64,000 bases of DNA from an uncultured Bacilli bacterium (GTDB lineage Bacteria; Bacillota_I; Bacilli_A; RF39; UBA660): positions 124,001 through 188,000 of the forward strand of contig CAKOHH010000001.1 of assembly GCA_934085675.1 (NCBI GenBank), given 5' to 3'. Positions 51,135-60,141 of this stretch are shown here, one piece after another. The translations under genes and the position numbers were made by a program. The notes beneath the pieces were generated by a model, which saw only the letters and a list, made by a program, of their open reading frames with translations, did not search any database and was not told the DNA's origin. Position 1 is the first letter of the stretch. Each line of letters opens with the position of its first letter.

Positions 51135-54100
51135 TTATTCACCCTCCTCAAATTCACTATCAATTTCTACATCACCAGGAAATTCTAAGTTATCTAAATT
51201 ATCTTCTTCAAACTCGTCTTCCTCATCTTCATAATCTTCTAAAGGATTTTCTGGTTCTTCTATTTCTTTACCATTTACATCACTCATGTCGATTTCATCT
51301 ATTTTGATGATATCTTCTTTTTCTTCTTCCTCTTCGATTTCTTTTAAATCTAAGACTTCATCTTTATTATTAATAATTTGAACATTTAAGCCTAAGGCTT
51401 GGAATTCTTTAATTAAAACACGGAATGATTCTGGTACACCGGCTTGATTTACCGTTTTACCTTTTACTAAAGCTTCATAAACTTTAACACGACCAATCAC
51501 GTCATCGGATTTAATGGTTAAGATTTCTTGAAGAACATGAGCAGCACCATAAGCATATAAAGCCCAAACTTCCATTTCACCAAAACGTTGTCCACCAAAT
51601 TGTGCTTTACCACCTAAAGGTTGTTGCGTTACTAAACTATATGGTCCTGTAGCACGAGCATGTAATTTATCATCAACCATGTGATGTAATTTAACCATGT
51701 ACATAACACCAACATTGATTTTATGTTCATATGGTTCGCCGTTACGACCATCGGTTAAGGTTACTTTACCATCGCTTGGTAAACCGGCTTCAGCCATTTC
51801 TTCATGGATATCATCCATATTAGCCCCATCAAATACTGGAGTAGCATAATGAACACCTAATTTTTTACCAGCCATACCTAAATGTAATTCTAGAATTTGA
51901 CCAATATTCATACGAGATGGAACACCTTGTGGGTTTAACATGATATCAACTGGACGACCATCTGGTAAGTAAGGCATATCTTCTTCTGGTAAGATTAGAG
52001 AAATAACACCTTTATTACCGTGACGACCACTCATCTTGTCACCAACTTGGATTTTACGTTTTTGAATAATATAAACACGAATAATTTTGAATACACCAGC
52101 AGGAAGTTCATCACTATTTTCTTTTGTATAAACTTTAATGTCATGAACAATACCAGCTGCTCCATGATCTACTTTTAATGAAGTATCTCTTACTTCACGA
52201 GTCTTTTCACCAAAAATAGCATGTAATAATTTTTCTTCACTTGTTAATTCTTGGACACCTTTTGGTGTTACTTTACCAACTAAAATGTCGCCTTCTTTAA
52301 CCTCGGTACCAATACGAACAATACCTTCGGCATCTAAGTTTTTACGAGCTTCTTCACCAACATTTGGAATATCACGCGTAATTTCTTCTGGACCTAATTT
52401 AGTATCACGACATTCTACTTCATACATCTCAATATGTAAAGAAGTATAAACATCATCTTTAACAAGTCTTTCATTTAAGATAACAGCATCTTCATAGTTA
52501 TAGCCATTATAAGTCGTAAAGGCAACCGTCATATTTTTACCTAAGGCAAGTTCACCTAAATCGGTACTTGGACCATCGGCAATAACTTGACCGGCTTTAA
52601 TCTTATCCCCTGTATGAACAATTGGAATATGATTTGTACAAGCTCCAGCGTTGTTACCTTCAAAGTTAGCTAAATAGTAAGTATCTTTACCACCAGCATT
52701 TTTAACAACGATTTTTTTAGCATCAGCATAAGTTACAACACCATCGGCTTTTGCTACGATGGTACTACCAGAGTATTTGGCTGCAACACATTCAACACCA
52801 GTACCAACAATTGGTGCTTCACTTTTTAATAAAGGTACAGCTTGACGTTGCATGTTAGAACCCATAAGTGTTCTATGAACGTCGTCGTAATTTAAGAATG
52901 GAATACAACTTGTTGTGATAGATACAACTTGGCTTGGTGAAACATCCACAAAGTCAACTTTATCTTTAGAAACCATTAAGTTGTCACCATTATAACGAAC
53001 GATAACTTCGTTTTCGACGATACGATTATCATCGTCTAATTTAATATTTGCTTCAGAAATATAGTAATCAGTTTCTTCGTCAGCTGTTAAGTAACGAACA
53101 TCATCCATTTGGACTTGTCCATTAACAACATGACGATAAGGAGTCATAATGAAACCATATTCATTTACTTTAGCATAACCAGATAAAGAGGTGATTAACC
53201 CGATATTTTGTCCTTCTGGACTTTCTACTGGGCATAAACGACCATAGTGGCTGGCGTTAACGTCACGAACATCCATACCAGCACGTTCTCTTGATAATCC
53301 ACCTGGGCCTAAGCTAGATAAACGTCTTTTATCTGTTAATTCGGCAATTGGGTTAATTTGATCCATGAATTTTGATAATTGTGAACTACCAAAGAATTCT
53401 TTTAAAACAGCCGTAACTGGACGAATATTAATTAGTGATTTAGGAGTGATATCTTCCGTTTCTTGTGTTGTCATTCTTTCTCTGATAACTCTTTCTAAAC
53501 GAGCCATACCAACTCTAAATTGATTTTCAATTAATTCGCCTACTTGTCTTACACGACGATTACCTAAATTATCGATTTCATCGGTGTTACCAATGCCATC
53601 TAATAAATTTAAATAGTAGTTAACTGAGGCAAAAATATCAGGAATAGTAAGACGTCTTTCTGCTACAGAAGTATCTACACCGATAATTTTTTCTACTTTG
53701 TCTGGATTATTTTTATTTTGAACATGAAGAATTTGAACCTTATTATATTCATCAAGTTCTTCATTAGTCATTACTTTAGTAAGACCATAACCAGAGGCAA
53801 AAATAGGCTTTAATTCATCTAAAATTTCTTTAGTGATTAAAGTTCCTTTTGCAAATTTAACTTTGCCATCTACTTTAATATCTTCTGCTAAGACACAACC
53901 AACAAGACGATCACAAATATTTAATTTCTTATTAAATTTGTAACGTCCTACTTTAGCTAAATCATAGCGGAAATGATCAAAAAATCTTGTGATTAATTGG
54001 TTTTTAGCAGAATCTAATGTAGCTGGTTCACCTGGACGTAATTTTTCAAAAATATCAATTAAAGCCTCGTCTGTATTTTTCGTACTATCTTTTTCAAATG

Positions 54101-54758
54101 TGTTTGTTAAATAGTCATTTTCTCCGAATACTTTAATAATATCTTCATTACTAGATAAACCTAAGGCACGTAAGAATGTTGTCACAGGCACTTTTCTTGT
54201 TCTATCAATACGTACATAAATCACGTCTCTTGCGTCTGTTTCAAATTCAAGCCAAGTTCCTTTGTTTGGAATCATTTCGCCACTAATAACACGACGTCCA
54301 TTTTTATCTGTTTCACGTTTAAAATAAACGCTTGGACTACGTACTAATTGGGAAATAATAACACGTTCTGCTCCGTTAATGATAAATGTTCCAGCATCTG
54401 TCATTAAAGGCATATCACCTAAGAAGATTTCTTGTTCTTTAACTTCACCTGTTTCATGAATAAAAACACGTGCTTGAACCTTTAATGGTGCAGCATAGTT
54501 TACCATTCTTTCTTTTGCTTCTTTTACAGAATATCTTGGTTCATCGAAAGAATAATCACCAAAGTCAACCGTCAAATTTCCAGTAAAGCTTTCGACTGGA
54601 AATAATTCTTCAAATACCTCTTTGATTCCTTCTTCTAAAAATTTTTGGTAACTTTTCTTTTGGATTTCAAGTAAATCCGTAAGTTCCATTGTACTTTTAC
54701 TACGAGAAAAATTTCGTCTTTCACGATAATCCCCGAATTTATTTAGTTTATAAGCCAC
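51135..54758 (-). CDS. rpoB: RNA polymerase subunit beta
   Basis: 1207 residues from a GTG start preceded by GGGGTGA. The rifampicin-binding region reads GSSQLSKFMDQINPIAEL then TDKRRLSSLGPGG. Asp stands where E. coli has His526, and Ser531 is kept. The C-terminal part has the usual GEMEVWALYAYGAAHVLQE. After that comes a long acidic tail of about 65 residues rich in Glu and Asp (EIEEEEEKEDII, EDYEDEEDEFEED), longer than in B. subtilis. Transcription starts from a near-consensus promoter whose -35 overlaps the end of the upstream methyltransferase gene. rplJ-rplL, which usually precede it, are not here. Confidence 0.98.
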   Translation of the reverse strand: MAYKLNKFGDYRERRNFSRSKSTMELTDLLEIQKKSYQKFLEEGIKEVFEELFPVESFTGNLTVDFGDYSFDEPRYSVKEAKERMVNYAAPLKVQARVFIHETGEVKEQEIFLGDMPLMTDAGTFIINGAERVIISQLVRSPSVYFKRETDKNGRRVISGEMIPNKGTWLEFETDARDVIYVRIDRTRKVPVTTFLRALGLSSNEDIIKVFGENDYLTNTFEKDSTKNTDEALIDIFEKLRPGEPATLDSAKNQLITRFFDHFRYDLAKVGRYKFNKKLNICDRLVGCVLAEDIKVDGKVKFAKGTLITKEILDELKPIFASGYGLTKVMTNEELDEYNKVQILHVQNKNNPDKVEKIIGVDTSVAERRLTIPDIFASVNYYLNLLDGIGNTDEIDNLGNRRVRQVGELIENQFRVGMARLERVIRERMTTQETEDITPKSLINIRPVTAVLKEFFGSSQLSKFMDQINPIAELTDKRRLSSLGPGGLSRERAGMDVRDVNASHYGRLCPVESPEGQNIGLITSLSGYAKVNEYGFIMTPYRHVVNGQVQMDDVRYLTADEETDYYISEANIKLDDDNRIVENEVIVRYNGDNLMVSKDKVDFVDVSPSQVVSITTSCIPFLNYDDVHRTLMGSNMQRQAVPLLKSEAPIVGTGVECVAAKYSGSTIVAKADGVVTYADAKKIVVKNAGGKDTYYLANFEGNNAGACTNHIPIVHTGDKIKAGQVIADGPSTDLGELALGKNMTVAFTTYNGYNYEDAVILNERLVKDDVYTSLHIEMYEVECRDTKLGPEEITRDIPNVGEEARKNLDAEGIVRIGTEVKEGDILVGKVTPKGVQELTSEEKLLHAIFGEKTREVRDTSLKVDHGAAGIVHDIKVYTKENSDELPAGVFKIIRVYIIQKRKIQVGDKMSGRHGNKGVISLILPEEDMPYLPDGRPVDIMLNPQGVPSRMNIGQILELHLGMAGKKLGVHYATPVFDGANMDDIHEEMAEAGLPSDGKVTLTDGRNGEPYEHKINVGVMYMVKLHHMVDDKLHARATGPYSLVTQQPLGGKAQFGGQRFGEMEVWALYAYGAAHVLQEILTIKSDDVIGRVKVYEALVKGKTVNQAGVPESFRVLIKEFQALGLNVQIINNKDEVLDLKEIEEEEEKEDIIKIDEIDMSDVNGKEIEEPENPLEDYEDEEDEFEEDNLDNLEFPGDVEIDSEFEEGE

Positions 54759-54828
54759 GATCTCACCCCATCTAATATTTTTATAGGAAAACCCTACGTT
54801 TTAAAAACTAACACGTCACCAATTTATA

Positions 54829-54857
54829 ATTCTACTAGGAATTACCTAGGTTGTCAA
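54829..54857 (-). promoter_or_regulatory. rpoBC promoter with dyad in the spacer
   Basis: TTGACA (54852-54857), 17 bp, TAGAAT (54829-54834), minus strand. The spacer contains an inverted repeat, CTAGG, 5 bp, CCTAG. The -35 overlaps the TGA stop of the RsmC-like gene. Leader length to the GTG is about 63 nt. Confidence 0.85.
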
Positions 54858-55447
54858 TAAATTTTGGCACGCATAATATAAAATCCTTTGTCTTTTTTTA
54901 CGATGTCACAATCATATGTTTCATCTAGTATTTTTAAGATACTTTTAGCCCCTTGGTCTTTTCTAATAACAAACCAAAGAAGCCCATTTTCATTTAAATA
55001 TTCCTTAGCATTTTTTAAGATATTTAAAACAACATCTTTGCCTGCTCTAATAGGAGGATTGGTAACGATAATGTCAAATTTACCCGTTACATTTTCATAA
55101 GTATCACTTACTAACGCTTTGGCATTTACTTTATTTTCTTTAATGTTTCTTTCACATAAGTGAACTGCTCTTTTATTAACATCAACCATTAAAACTTCAC
55201 TATTTAAAAGTTTACTTAAAGTAACACCAATAAAACCATAGCCACAACCAACATCTAATATTTTCAAATTTTCTCTTTGTTCTTCTTTTAAAATAGTAGC
55301 AACTAAAGTTCTACTTCCATAATCAATTTTATCCTTAGAAAAAACTCCTAAATCACTATAAAATGAGAAAACATTTTCTTTGTTTTCATAAGAAATGATT
55401 CGGAGTTCACTTTTTAAATTTGTATTATTTGTGAAATAATGTTCCAA
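54854..55447 (-). CDS. RsmC-like class I SAM methyltransferase (YbxB family)
   Basis: 197 residues. It resembles the methyltransferase next to rpoB in B. subtilis (YbxB), probably an RNA methyltransferase by analogy to RsmC. SAM-binding motif I is KILDVGCGYGFIGV (near residue 63), the acidic strand end is VLMVDVNKRA, and the catalytic-type NPP motif is DIIVTNPPIRAG. The upstream in-frame codons lie in the promoter, and no ATG gives a good start. A TTG at 55447 with GGTGA upstream gives a protein starting MEHYFTNN, which matches the EHYY start of the family, so I use it. Its last codon overlaps the -35 of rpoB. Confidence 0.88.
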   Translation of the reverse strand: MEHYFTNNTNLKSELRIISYENKENVFSFYSDLGVFSKDKIDYGSRTLVATILKEEQRENLKILDVGCGYGFIGVTLSKLLNSEVLMVDVNKRAVHLCERNIKENKVNAKALVSDTYENVTGKFDIIVTNPPIRAGKDVVLNILKNAKEYLNENGLLWFVIRKDQGAKSILKILDETYDCDIVKKDKGFYIMRAKIY

Positions 55448-55484
55448 AAAATCACCATATTTCTTTCGTTTGACCTGTGTAAAT

Positions 55485-55513
55485 AACATAGCAAAATTTA
55501 CATACCTTGTCAA
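55485..55513 (-). promoter_or_regulatory. Promoter of the RsmC-like gene
   Basis: TTGACA (55508-55513), 17 bp, TATGTT (55485-55490), minus strand. Confidence 0.7.
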
Positions 55514-55515
55514 TA

Positions 55516-55540
55516 GAAAAAGACACTTTTAAAAGGTGCC
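55516..55540 (-). terminator. Probable terminator upstream of the RsmC-like gene
   Basis: On the minus strand GGCACCTTTT and AAAAGTGTC can pair with a bulge and one G-U, followed by TTTTT. Confidence 0.6.
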
Positions 55541-55552
55541 TTAGCCATATTT

Positions 55553-55736
55553 TTATTTTTCTTTATTTTGGTATAAACGACGATAAATTTGATTGTTTTT
55601 TAAATAGTCTTCTTAAACACAAAATTCTAGTTCTTTACTTTTTTTAAATTCAATTTAGCCTTTATTTCAACTAAACGTACTATTTTTCTTCTTTTAAATA
55701 ATTAAAAAATACATTCCAAGAAGATAATTTTTTCAT
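55553..55736 (-). pseudogene. Decayed small gene downstream of the GT2 gene
   Basis: Starts at an ATG (55736) with AAGGAG about 11 bases upstream and reads MKKLSSWNVFFNYLKEEK before a stop. Neighbouring frames continue as IVRLVEIKAKLNLKK, then KELEFCV and EDYLKNNQIYRRLYQNKEK to a stop at 55553. Two small shifts at A runs and one stop would restore a protein of about 60 residues. It may instead be a real 18-residue peptide, or chance. I recognise no family. Confidence 0.35.
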
Positions 55737-55786
55737 AAACTCACTACTCCTTTAAATGAAAAAATAAAACCTTGATTTTCAAAGTT

Positions 55787-57028
55787 TTACTTTACTAAAG
55801 TATCTAAGTCAACATCGCTACGGTCATGTTTAATTTGTTCCCAACTATCTGTCTTTTTAAATAAACAAATAATGTTAATAGGAATCCACGTTGCAATGAA
55901 GAAAGAAAATAAGAAAATACCACCTAGAATGTTTTTGGCGCTCTTTTTATTATATTTAACAACAAAGATGTTCATAGCCACATTTAGAATATAGAATACA
56001 ATGAAGAAAAGTATTCCCGATGCATATAAGTATGAGAAGAAATCAAATAGTTCGACATCTAATACATGGAAGACAATTAATACAATTGTTAAGACTAAAC
56101 CTAAAACCGTTACAATAGGAGCAACATACATCATAAACATATCAAAGCAAGCAATATTTCCTGTTTTTAAGAAAGTCCCTAATAATTTCTTACCATAAAT
56201 TTTTAGACAACTTAAGGTTCCACTTGTCCATCTTTTTCTTTGTTTCCAACTTTGCCAAAAATTTTGAGGATGTTCATCATAGGTAATAGCATCTTCTACA
56301 AAAGCAACTTGAATACCTCTTAAAGCACATAAGCCAGTAAACTCTGAGTCTTCCGTTAAAGTAACGGTATTAAAGCCATATTCATCAATAACGTCTTTAC
56401 GAACAACAAAACCTGTGCCATTAATAGCTGCTGAACCAGAAAAATTCATACGTGCACGATTGAAGAAAAAGTTTTGAATGAAATAAAATAATGTATAAGA
56501 ACCTGTTAGCCAATTATCGCTCATGTTTTTAGAATCTCTAAAACATTGTCCAACTTGAATGCCTTCACATAAGGCATCATTCATACGAGCTAAAAAATCT
56601 GGATGAACTAAGTTATCAGCGTCAAAGATAACATAGGCATCTATATCTTTACGTTCTTTTAGGTTTTTAAAAGCAAATCTTAAAGCATCAGCTTTTACTT
56701 TAACAGGAACAGTACATTCCATAACAGTTGCACCAGCTTTTTTAGCAGCACCAGCCGTATCATCAGTGCAATTATTAGGAACAACAATAATGTCATATAA
56801 ATCTTCAGGATATTTTTGCTTTTGCAAACTTTTTATTAAAGCTCCAATAACATCTTGTTCATTTCTAGTTGGAATAATGATAGCAAATTTATGTTTTGGT
56901 TTATGTTTTCCAAACAAACTTTTATGATAATTTTTAAATCCAAATAAACCTGTAATTCCAAAATACATTCCATATATAAAAGATAACGCAAATAAAATAT
57001 AATATATTGTGACAGCAATACTTGCCAT
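55787..57028 (-). CDS. Membrane glycosyltransferase, GT2 family
   Basis: 413 residues. An N-terminal membrane segment (about 4-27) is followed by a GT-A catalytic domain: FAIIIPTRNEQDVIGALI, the metal-binding DAD in AYVIFDADNLVHP, LTEDSEF (TED motif) and QRKRW (Q-x-x-R-W), the set found in processive beta-glycosyltransferases. Three to four membrane helices follow (from about 300). Such enzymes make and export hyaluronan-, poly-GlcNAc- or cellulose-like polymers; the polymer here cannot be told. The ATG at 57028 was preferred over an upstream TTG. A good promoter precedes it. Confidence 0.9.
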   Translation of the reverse strand: MASIAVTIYYILFALSFIYGMYFGITGLFGFKNYHKSLFGKHKPKHKFAIIIPTRNEQDVIGALIKSLQKQKYPEDLYDIIVVPNNCTDDTAGAAKKAGATVMECTVPVKVKADALRFAFKNLKERKDIDAYVIFDADNLVHPDFLARMNDALCEGIQVGQCFRDSKNMSDNWLTGSYTLFYFIQNFFFNRARMNFSGSAAINGTGFVVRKDVIDEYGFNTVTLTEDSEFTGLCALRGIQVAFVEDAITYDEHPQNFWQSWKQRKRWTSGTLSCLKIYGKKLLGTFLKTGNIACFDMFMMYVAPIVTVLGLVLTIVLIVFHVLDVELFDFFSYLYASGILFFIVFYILNVAMNIFVVKYNKKSAKNILGGIFLFSFFIATWIPINIICLFKKTDSWEQIKHDRSDVDLDTLVK

Positions 57029-57075
57029 TTTCTTCAACCCTTTCAAAAAAAGATAATCTTTCTTTCACTAAAAAA

Positions 57076-57104
57076 ATTATAGTATAATTAACTTTAAAAA
57101 GCAA
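57076..57104 (-). promoter_or_regulatory. Promoter of the GT2 glycosyltransferase gene
   Basis: TTGCTT (57099-57104), 17 bp, TATAAT (57076-57081), minus strand. Confidence 0.75.
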
Positions 57105-57139
57105 TTACATTTTTGTCACATTCTTTAATAGCCATACCA

Positions 57140-57299
57140 TCACAAATACTTATTTATACGAATATTCAAAATTTAATTAGCAAATCAACTTGTTTGTAAT
57201 AGATTAATAACTGATTTAGTCTCTTAATTTTTCTAAACCTTTTCACTTTATGATTTTTAAAATTGTTGTAATCACTTACAATATTTATATTACTTAACA
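57140..57299. repeat. Duplicated 3' flank of family A, copy 1
   Basis: About 160 bases downstream of the family A gene at 57300 are nearly the same as 61696-61860, downstream of the gene at 61861 (for example CTTGTTTGTAATAGATTA and GTAATCACTTACAATATT). The duplication therefore included gene and flank. No reading frame lies within it. Confidence 0.85.
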
Positions 57300-58640
57300 C
57301 TATTTTATAACATAAGGATCAGTCATAGTTCCAGTTCCTGTAATTGTTACGTCTGAGCGAATATTGATAACAGGACGAAAACCATAATTGTATCCCACAT
57401 CTATAGGATTAATCGCCCCACTTGGTAATACATGAAATACCATTGTAAATTTTCTTTTCCAGCCACCAGGATTAAAATAACCTGTTGGTGTCATTGTCCA
57501 GTATTCATTGCCTGCAAACAGAAATACACCTGCATTCCATTTGAAAGAAAAGTTATTTGGATAATAAAAATTGGAAGAAAACCCTGAGTATAAACATTCA
57601 TCCATGGTAATCGTTCCAATTGGATAAATTAATGCTTTGTTTCCAAGGGCAGCTGTCTTAACTGTATAATAATCAATCGTATTTTCACAAATTAAAGAAG
57701 GATTTCCAGAAAGAAAACGACTATAACTTTTAAAGTAAGTTAAATTTTCATCATCTGAATCATTATTTAAAATGCTTCTGTCGCCACAAAAGCCTGCACT
57801 TTTATCAATGTAATTCTCATAATTTATTATTTTTTCAATATAAAACTTATCAATATTTTCTTTTAGTTTAGATGATATATCTGTTCCACTTAAATTATTT
57901 TCAGTATACATATAGCCAACATAAGATACACTAGTTGATTCAACATTAAATTTACTGATACCATATCGTCTATCTTCAGAGGCCTCTCCATTTTTATGAG
58001 CACTCGTGCCATCATAAATCATCCTGATTGAACCATTACTGTTTATTCTTATGATTCGCCAATAGTATCCTGCAAACTTCACATAGTTGTTTTCGACAGA
58101 ACCTCGATAATAATAGGTAGAATTGCCATCTGTATCTGTTGTTTCATAAATACCCTTCTCATGAGATTCACATGTTGAATCATCACAGGCTGACTTTGTA
58201 AAATCTGGAGTATAGGTGTTAACTTCAATGTTTCCTAAAGTTGTTTTTACTGTTTTGGCTGTTTTATTAAAATATAAAGTACATTTAGTTCTTGTATTTG
58301 TTGTAGCACTGTAATTATGATAATCACCAATAAATTTCCAACCAGCATTATCCCAAGTTGGAACAACGCCATTATTACAGTTTGATTTTGCTACGTCTAA
58401 AGTGTAACCTGTATTTTGAAGAGGCATATTTCTTGATATAACGTCATCAATATAATAAGCAAAATAAATATCTCCTGGATCTTCTACTGTTCCATTTATG
58501 ACATCAAAATCTTTCTTTTCTTCATATAAAGCATAGCTTGGGGATAAAACTAGATATCCTACTACTACCCCTAATAAAAAAAATAAGAAAAAAATTAGCA
58601 TCTTCTTATAATTTATTTGTTTAAACTTTTTCAAAGACAT
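57300..58640 (-). CDS. Family A surface protein, phase-variable promoter (copy A4)
   Basis: 446 residues, MSLKKF type start with GTGGTGA 7 bases upstream. The anchor ends SPSYALYEEKKDFDVINGT. The central YYYRGSVENNYVKFAGYYWR and GFCGDRSILN are conserved. The region from about 230 to 300 (VESTSVSYVGYMYTENNLSG) differs from all other copies. The C-terminal block between YWTMTPTGY and FRPVINIRSD is unique (GWKRKFTMVFHVLPSG). The product ends PYVIK, like A7. It is the last gene of the second island, downstream of the G10 promoter at 58670-58701; the duplicated flank follows. Confidence 0.8.
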   Translation of the reverse strand: MSLKKFKQINYKKMLIFFLFFLLGVVVGYLVLSPSYALYEEKKDFDVINGTVEDPGDIYFAYYIDDVISRNMPLQNTGYTLDVAKSNCNNGVVPTWDNAGWKFIGDYHNYSATTNTRTKCTLYFNKTAKTVKTTLGNIEVNTYTPDFTKSACDDSTCESHEKGIYETTDTDGNSTYYYRGSVENNYVKFAGYYWRIIRINSNGSIRMIYDGTSAHKNGEASEDRRYGISKFNVESTSVSYVGYMYTENNLSGTDISSKLKENIDKFYIEKIINYENYIDKSAGFCGDRSILNNDSDDENLTYFKSYSRFLSGNPSLICENTIDYYTVKTAALGNKALIYPIGTITMDECLYSGFSSNFYYPNNFSFKWNAGVFLFAGNEYWTMTPTGYFNPGGWKRKFTMVFHVLPSGAINPIDVGYNYGFRPVINIRSDVTITGTGTMTDPYVIK

Positions 58641-58669
58641 AAAAAAATCACCACAGTTTCCCTATGATG

Positions 58670-58701
58670 ATTATAACAGATACCCCCCCCCCGACTGTCA
58701 A
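58670..58701 (-). promoter_or_regulatory. G-tract (phase-variable) promoter P4
   Basis: TTGACA (58696-58701), ten G in the spacer (complement of 58683-58692), TATAAT (58670-58675); 20-bp spacing. It drives 57300-58640. Confidence 0.88.
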
Positions 58702-58714
58702 GAGGATTTTGATT

Positions 58715-60070
58715 TTAATTCACGACATATGGATTTGCTTTTGTTCCACTTCCTGTTATTTTTACATCTGAGCGAATGTTTATCACCGGACGGAGAGCAT
58801 AATGTCCATAATATACATAAAAATCGTCAATTGAATGTTCATAATGAACTCCAAAAACAAATGCACTAAAATTTGAAACTCCAAAGCCATTGTAACTGCC
58901 AGATGGTGTCATGGTCCAAAATGAGTTTCCTGTTGTTAAATAGCCATTAATGTTATTTTTTTGGTGATTATATTCTCCCTCAAAAGTAATGCCAACATGT
59001 CCAGCAAGCATTGCTTCATCCGTCGTAATTAAGCCAATTGGATAACTTAGTTTTTTATTTCCACTTGATGCACTTGATACAGTGTAATAATCAGTCATAT
59101 TTTCACAAATAAGCGATGGGGTACTTTCTACTACTCTGATATATCCTTTATTATAAGTAATAACAGTTCCAGTGCCAACACCACTTTGATTATTCAATGT
59201 TGAGCGATCACCACAAAAACCGGCATTCGTATCTAATTTTGAGCCATAGCTTATCAAATTATCTGCATAGAACTTATCCACATTGGTTTTGGCAATTGAA
59301 GATGTACTTGTACCGTGAGTTTCACCTTGCGAATACATATATCCAACATACATATTATCATTGCCTTTCGTGTTAAATTGACTTGTGCCATATTGTCTAT
59401 CTGTTGATGATTCGCCATTTTGATGAGCACTTGTTCCATCATAAATCATTCTGATAGAACCATTACTGTTAATACGAATAATGCGCCAATAAAAGCCAGC
59501 AAACTTAACATAATTGTTTTCTACCGAACCTCTGTAATAATAAGTTGGATTACCATCATTGTCTGTTGTTTCATAAATACCTTTTTCGTGTGATTCACAC
59601 GAAGAATCATCACATGCTGACTTTGTAAAATCTGGAGTATACGTATTAACTTCAATATTTCCTAAGGCTGTTTTTACTGTTTTGGATGTTTTATTAAAAT
59701 ATAAAGTACATTTAGTTCTTGTATTTGTGGTTGCACTATAATTATGATAATCACCAATGAATTTCCAACCAGCATTATCCCAAGTTGGAACTACTCCATT
59801 ATTACAGTTTGATTTTGTTTCATCTAAGGTGTAACCTGTATTTTGAAGAGGCATATTTCTTGAAATAACGCCATCTATATAATAAGCAAAATAAATATCG
59901 TCAGGATCTTCTACTGTTCCATTTATGACATCAAAATTTTTCTTTTCTTCATAGAAAGCATAGGACTTATAAAACAAAAAACTACTTATGGAAAGTAAAA
60001 GAAATCCTATGACTAATATGACATAAGATTTTCTTTTATAATTATTGTCTTTATATTTTTTTAATTTCAT
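58715..60070 (-). CDS. Family A surface protein, phase-variable promoter (copy A5)
   Basis: 451 residues from the ATG at 60070 (GGTGAAG upstream; the ATG at 60082 is too close to the -10). The start is MKLKKYKDNNYKRKS; the anchor ends KSYAFYEEKKNF. Family modules are intact. The part near residues 285-330 (STLNNQSGVGTGTVITYNKG) is close to A2 and A7, while other parts follow A1, so the gene is a mosaic. The C-terminal block between FWTMTPSGSYNG and LRPVINIRSD is Tyr/His-rich and unique. A G10 promoter precedes it. The gene upstream (A6) has no terminator, so some read-through is possible. Confidence 0.8.
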   Translation of the reverse strand: MKLKKYKDNNYKRKSYVILVIGFLLLSISSFLFYKSYAFYEEKKNFDVINGTVEDPDDIYFAYYIDGVISRNMPLQNTGYTLDETKSNCNNGVVPTWDNAGWKFIGDYHNYSATTNTRTKCTLYFNKTSKTVKTALGNIEVNTYTPDFTKSACDDSSCESHEKGIYETTDNDGNPTYYYRGSVENNYVKFAGFYWRIIRINSNGSIRMIYDGTSAHQNGESSTDRQYGTSQFNTKGNDNMYVGYMYSQGETHGTSTSSIAKTNVDKFYADNLISYGSKLDTNAGFCGDRSTLNNQSGVGTGTVITYNKGYIRVVESTPSLICENMTDYYTVSSASSGNKKLSYPIGLITTDEAMLAGHVGITFEGEYNHQKNNINGYLTTGNSFWTMTPSGSYNGFGVSNFSAFVFGVHYEHSIDDFYVYYGHYALRPVINIRSDVKITGSGTKANPYVVN

Positions 60071-60096
60071 TATCTTCACCACAGTTTCCTATGATG

Positions 60097-60128
60097 ATTA
60101 TAACAGATACCCCCCCCCCGACTGTCAA
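60097..60128 (-). promoter_or_regulatory. G-tract (phase-variable) promoter P5
   Basis: TTGACA (60123-60128), ten G (complement of 60110-60119), TATAAT (60097-60102); 20-bp spacing. It drives 58715-60070. Confidence 0.88.
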
Positions 60129-60141
60129 GAGACTTGGGAGT

